Positions 6,515-8,682 of a stretch of DNA of 8,682 nucleotides are shown here, in pieces. Every line of letters begins with the position of its first letter. Position 1 is the stretch's first letter. Position numbers and translations under genes: made by a program. Source of the stretch: Defluviitaleaceae bacterium (GTDB lineage: Bacteria > Bacillota > Clostridia > Lachnospirales > UBA5962); contig WRFW01000167.1 of assembly GCA_009787435.1 (NCBI GenBank), positions 1-8,682 on the forward strand, in the 5' to 3' direction. Below the pieces are notes generated by a model. The model was given only the letters and a program-made list of their open reading frames with translations, was not told where the DNA came from and did not search any database.

Positions 6515-7318
6515 TTATTCACCTGCCTCTGCTCCAGAATCGGCTGCTGCTTCTCTCATTTTTGGAGATAAGAATGATTTTAATTTTTCTTCTATAATAC
6601 GAGGGTTTTCACCCGCTTGGATAGATAACATCCCCTCAAGAGAGATTTCTTTCATTATTAATTCTTCATTATTAAAAAATTTAAGTTTACGGCTTATAGG
6701 TATAGCAAGCAAGTTTGCTATGAAAGCACCATATAGACTAGTTATAAGGGCAACTGCCATAGCAGGACCTAAGTTATCTGGGTCGTCTAAGTTAAGAAGC
6801 ATGGCTATAAGACCAACAAAAGTACCAACCATACCCCAAGCTGGTGCTTGGGAGCCAAAATAGTCCCAAACTATACGCACATTACTATGTCTAGTTTCTA
6901 TGTATGTCATCTCTGTTTCTAAAATAGAACGAACAAGCTCTGGGTCTGTACCATCCACTATTAGCATGATGCCTTTTTTAAGGAAAGGGTCTTCCATTGT
7001 GCTTGCTCTTTCTTCTAAAGCAAGTATACCTTCTCGCCTTGCTAAGTTTGCAAGCTCTATTATTTCTGTAATTGAACCTCTTGGGTTTGCATTTAACGGT
7101 TTAAAAATTATACCAACAGACTTAACAGCACCTAGAACTTTATCCAATGGGAAAGCTAGGAATGCAGAAAAGAAAGTTCCACCGAAAACTATTATAGCTG
7201 AAACACCATCTATATAGGCTGTAATCATCATTCCGAAATCACCATCAACAGCCAAAAGCATGCTGACGAAGAAAACGAGAAGCCCGATTATAAGCCCTAA
7301 AATTGAACCTAATTCCAC
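6515..7318 (-). CDS. motA: Flagellar stator protein MotA (PomA-like)
   Basis: MotA forms the ring of the stator complex that pushes on FliG while ions flow past MotB. The 267-residue product has four transmembrane segments (about 4-23, 35-55, 157-177, 186-208) and a large cytoplasmic loop. Key residues are present: R94/R95 and E102 in ARREGILALE, which contact the rotor in well-studied homologues, and prolines P159 and P207 at the membrane helices. APAWGMVGTFVGL and GPAMAVALITSLYGA match sodium-type PomA closely; T166 and T193 correspond to PomA T158 and T185, with S194 in place of T186. The start is GTG (7318-7316) with AAAGGAGA about 9 bases upstream. It follows flbD after 26 bases and is coupled to motB. 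Confidence 0.96.
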   Translation of the reverse strand: MELGSILGLIIGLLVFFVSMLLAVDGDFGMMITAYIDGVSAIIVFGGTFFSAFLAFPLDKVLGAVKSVGIIFKPLNANPRGSITEIIELANLARREGILALEERASTMEDPFLKKGIMLIVDGTDPELVRSILETEMTYIETRHSNVRIVWDYFGSQAPAWGMVGTFVGLIAMLLNLDDPDNLGPAMAVALITSLYGAFIANLLAIPISRKLKFFNNEELIMKEISLEGMLSIQAGENPRIIEEKLKSFLSPKMREAAADSGAEAGE

Positions 7319-7344
7319 TTAATTTATTCTCCTTTGCAATCTTT

Positions 7345-7536
7345 TTATTTGATTATATTTTTAACAGTAGATTTAAAATCTACAATTTTATCTATTATAT
7401 CAGCTATGCTATCTTTGGCGATTATTTTTCGCCCTGTAGTCATAGTTATCGTCGTGTCTGGGGTTGCTTCGATAGTTTCTATCAAATCGCAATTTATTGT
7501 TAGTTCGCTATTATTTATACGTGTTATTGTTATCAT
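7345..7536 (-). CDS. flbD: Flagellar protein FlbD (SwrD-like)
   Basis: This 63-residue protein matches the small FlbD family, which in Bacillus subtilis (as SwrD) raises flagellar motor power; the mechanism is not settled. It begins MITITRINNSELTINCDLIE, followed by TIEATPDTTITMTTGRKI, the family pattern of short strands, and ends in a basic helix (about 43-63). There is no signal peptide or membrane segment, so it is probably cytoplasmic. The ATG has TGGAGA (7550-7545) about 8 bases upstream. Its place directly after flgE and before motA fits the proposed link to stator function. A perfect palindrome lies just upstream, between it and flgE, and could set its level relative to the hook gene. 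Confidence 0.92.
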   Translation of the reverse strand: MITITRINNSELTINCDLIETIEATPDTTITMTTGRKIIAKDSIADIIDKIVDFKSTVKNIIK

Positions 7537-7551
7537 ATTAGAATTCTCCAG

Positions 7552-7581
7552 TTAGTAAAGGGCAAATTTGCCCTTTACTAA
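7552..7581 (-). repeat. Perfect 30-base palindrome between flgE and flbD
   Basis: Each 15-base arm is the exact complement of the other; the arm read on the minus strand is TTAGTAAAGGGCAAA. As RNA it would fold into a stem of about 13 pairs with a four-base loop, starting 10 bases after the flgE stop and ending next to the flbD ribosome-binding site. The T run on the minus strand comes before the stem rather than after it, so this is not a standard intrinsic terminator in either direction. Likely roles are protection of the flgE 3' end, partial termination or processing between the abundant hook and the downstream genes, or a protein-binding operator. Confidence 0.75.
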
Positions 7582-7591
7582 AAAATAATTA

Positions 7592-8682
7592 CTATCTTCT
7601 TAAGTTTACTAACTCTTGTAACATATCATCTGATGTTGTTATTAAACGTGAACTTGCTTGGAAACCACGCTGTGTTATTATCATGTCTGTAAATTCAGCA
7701 CTTAAGTCTACATTACTCATTTCAAGAACACCGCCTCGAAGAACACCAACGCCTCCTATGCCATCAAATGTGCCAGAGTTTGCACTTTGCCTAAATAAAC
7801 TGCCGCCTATCGCTTCAAGACCAGACGGGTTTGAAAATTGGGCTAATGGTATTTGCCACAATGGTCTCATATCACCATTTGAGTAAATACCCATCATTGT
7901 GCCATCTTGCCCTACTACTAAATCTACTAAGTAGCCTGCTGGCGTTCCCTCTATATCGTGTACGCTTGCTGAAGATGGGAATTGAGCATATTGAGTCATG
8001 CCACCAAAATGGAGACCTATTTCTCCGTTATTGCCTATGTTTGAAGCAGGTGTGCCACCCATAGTGCTAGATATAGTTAAATTTAGACCACCAGGACCAG
8101 GAGAAACAGGGCGGCCTAAGCTATCAAAAGTTAAAGGGAAACTTAAAGTGTCTGCCGCTGCTGCTCCGCCAGTAACACCTGGCGAAGCTGAAGAAAGCTG
8201 TAAACCAGAATTTGCAGGAGTTCTTAAAGTTACGTACCAAACAGTTTCACCTGCCGACCCGCTATCTGTAATTTGGAACTCAGCACTTATAGTATGAATA
8301 TTCCCCAAACTATCTGTAACGTTCATCATACGTATTACAGGCTCATTCATTATTGGCCCCAATGGGTAAGGCGGTGTGCCAGAAACAGGAATGCCTCTTA
8401 TAACTTCCGGATTTAAGTTGCCTTGAAAGTTAACATTTCTAGTAGTAACTGGTGAGCTCACTAGATCGTTTGGCGTTAGTGCTATATCTTGAACTGGTCC
8501 ACGGTTTACTGTGAAACGAGTATCTAATCCCATTTCAGGTGTCCACCCCGGTGTGTCTATTACTCGCCAACCTTGCAAATGGTGCCCAGAAGCTATTACT
8601 ACATTATCGCTTGCATCTCTTCTTAATGCTCCATTTCTTGTGAAAAATACACCTGTTGCATCTCTCACTATGAAAAAGCCAT
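7592..8682 (-). CDS. flgE: Flagellar hook protein FlgE (5' end beyond window)
   Basis: FlgE is exported through the flagellar gate and polymerises into the hook. The open frame runs off the right edge; 362 residues and the stop are visible, so only the N-terminal part (probably around 80-100 residues) is missing. The first visible residues, GFFIVRDATGVFFTRNG, match the usual G-[DN]-GFF-V...YTR-x-G block of hook and rod proteins, so the GTG at 8668 is internal and not the start. The middle (about residues 80-310) is the variable outer domain region. The C-terminus, LEMSNVDLSAEFTDMIITQR followed by GFQASSRLITTSDDMLQELV, is the conserved coiled-coil end of FlgE. It contains no lysine and no cysteine but 19 arginines. 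The following flbD and motor genes support FlgE rather than FlgF or FlgG. Confidence 0.94.
   Translation of the reverse strand, partial: GFFIVRDATGVFFTRNGALRRDASDNVVIASGHHLQGWRVIDTPGWTPEMGLDTRFTVNRGPVQDIALTPNDLVSSPVTTRNVNFQGNLNPEVIRGIPVSGTPPYPLGPIMNEPVIRMMNVTDSLGNIHTISAEFQITDSGSAGETVWYVTLRTPANSGLQLSSASPGVTGGAAAADTLSFPLTFDSLGRPVSPGPGGLNLTISSTMGGTPASNIGNNGEIGLHFGGMTQYAQFPSSASVHDIEGTPAGYLVDLVVGQDGTMMGIYSNGDMRPLWQIPLAQFSNPSGLEAIGGSLFRQSANSGTFDGIGGVGVLRGGVLEMSNVDLSAEFTDMIITQRGFQASSRLITTSDDMLQELVNLRR

Noticed and set aside
7367..7383. Inverted repeat GTAGATTT / AAATCTAC at the 3' end of flbD
   Set aside because: It lies within the coding sequence for the conserved basic tail, has no T run after it and only eight AT-rich pairs, so it is probably incidental.
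7552..7581. Intrinsic terminator ending the flgE transcript
   Set aside because: The palindrome is followed by CTGGAG rather than a U run in the operon direction, and by A's on the other strand, so it fails the terminator pattern in both directions.
1319..8297. Open frames of 60-106 codons on the plus strand, for example 1790-2110, 5848-6159, 6900-7217 and 7998-8297
   Set aside because: They lie opposite well-identified flagellar genes, show low-complexity Ser/Ile/Pro-rich translations typical of antisense frames, resemble no family I know and lack consistent ribosome-binding sites.
8666..8668. GTG at 8668 as the start of flgE
   Set aside because: The frame stays open to the window edge and the preceding residues GFFI continue the conserved FlgE block, so this codon is an internal valine.
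1..8682. A mobile element, CRISPR array, toxin-antitoxin, tRNA or defence system hidden in the window
   Set aside because: Nearly all bases are accounted for by twelve flagellar genes; the longest gap is 138 bases, and no transposase, spaced repeats, tRNA-like cloverleaf or terminal repeats were seen.

Overview
This window is a compact, single-direction flagellar gene cluster. Every gene I can support lies on the minus strand, so transcription runs from the right edge towards the left. The DNA is AT-rich, ribosome-binding sites are strong AGGAG-like sequences, and several genes start with GTG. The switch protein is FliY (a CheC-like part fused to a FliN part), and FlbD and CheY sit inside the operon. 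Together these point to a Firmicute of the Clostridia, probably near Lachnospiraceae; that placement is inference from gene order and protein style.

Layout in transcription order: flgE (hook protein, 5' end cut off by the right edge), flbD, motA, motB, fliL, fliM, fliY, cheY, fliO, fliP, fliQ, fliR. After these come 53 bases that hold a run of ten G's and a possible start codon at the left edge, probably of flhB. Most genes are packed with 1-35 base gaps or short overlaps. Gaps larger than 50 bases occur at flgE-flbD (a perfect 30-base palindrome), motB-fliL (138 bases, structured), fliL-fliM (88 bases) and fliP-fliQ (84 bases). The largest gap is 138 bases.

How the genes work together: FliO helps assemble FliP, which with FliQ and FliR forms the core of the flagellar type III export gate. 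FlgE is an export substrate that builds the hook. MotA and MotB form the torque-generating stator, with FliL as its partner and FlbD as a small factor linked to motor power in Bacillus. FliM and FliY form the switch ring, which reads phosphorylated CheY; FliY also carries two CheC-type phosphatase motifs that would reset the signal.

I see no undescribed multi-gene system: the gene content is a conventional flagellar operon. The most unusual signal is in amino-acid usage. Lysine is absent from every extracytoplasmic stretch encoded here (all 362 visible residues of FlgE, MotB after residue 15, FliL after residue 10, FliP residues 8-254), while arginine is still used there and the cytoplasmic proteins are lysine-rich. 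Together with a stator pair that resembles the sodium-driven PomA/PomB type, this hints at an organism with a lysine-depleted, perhaps alkaline-adapted, cell surface. The other points of interest are non-coding: the palindrome after flgE, the structured motB-fliL leader, the G10 tract after fliR, and a frame-shifting duplication in the FliY linker.
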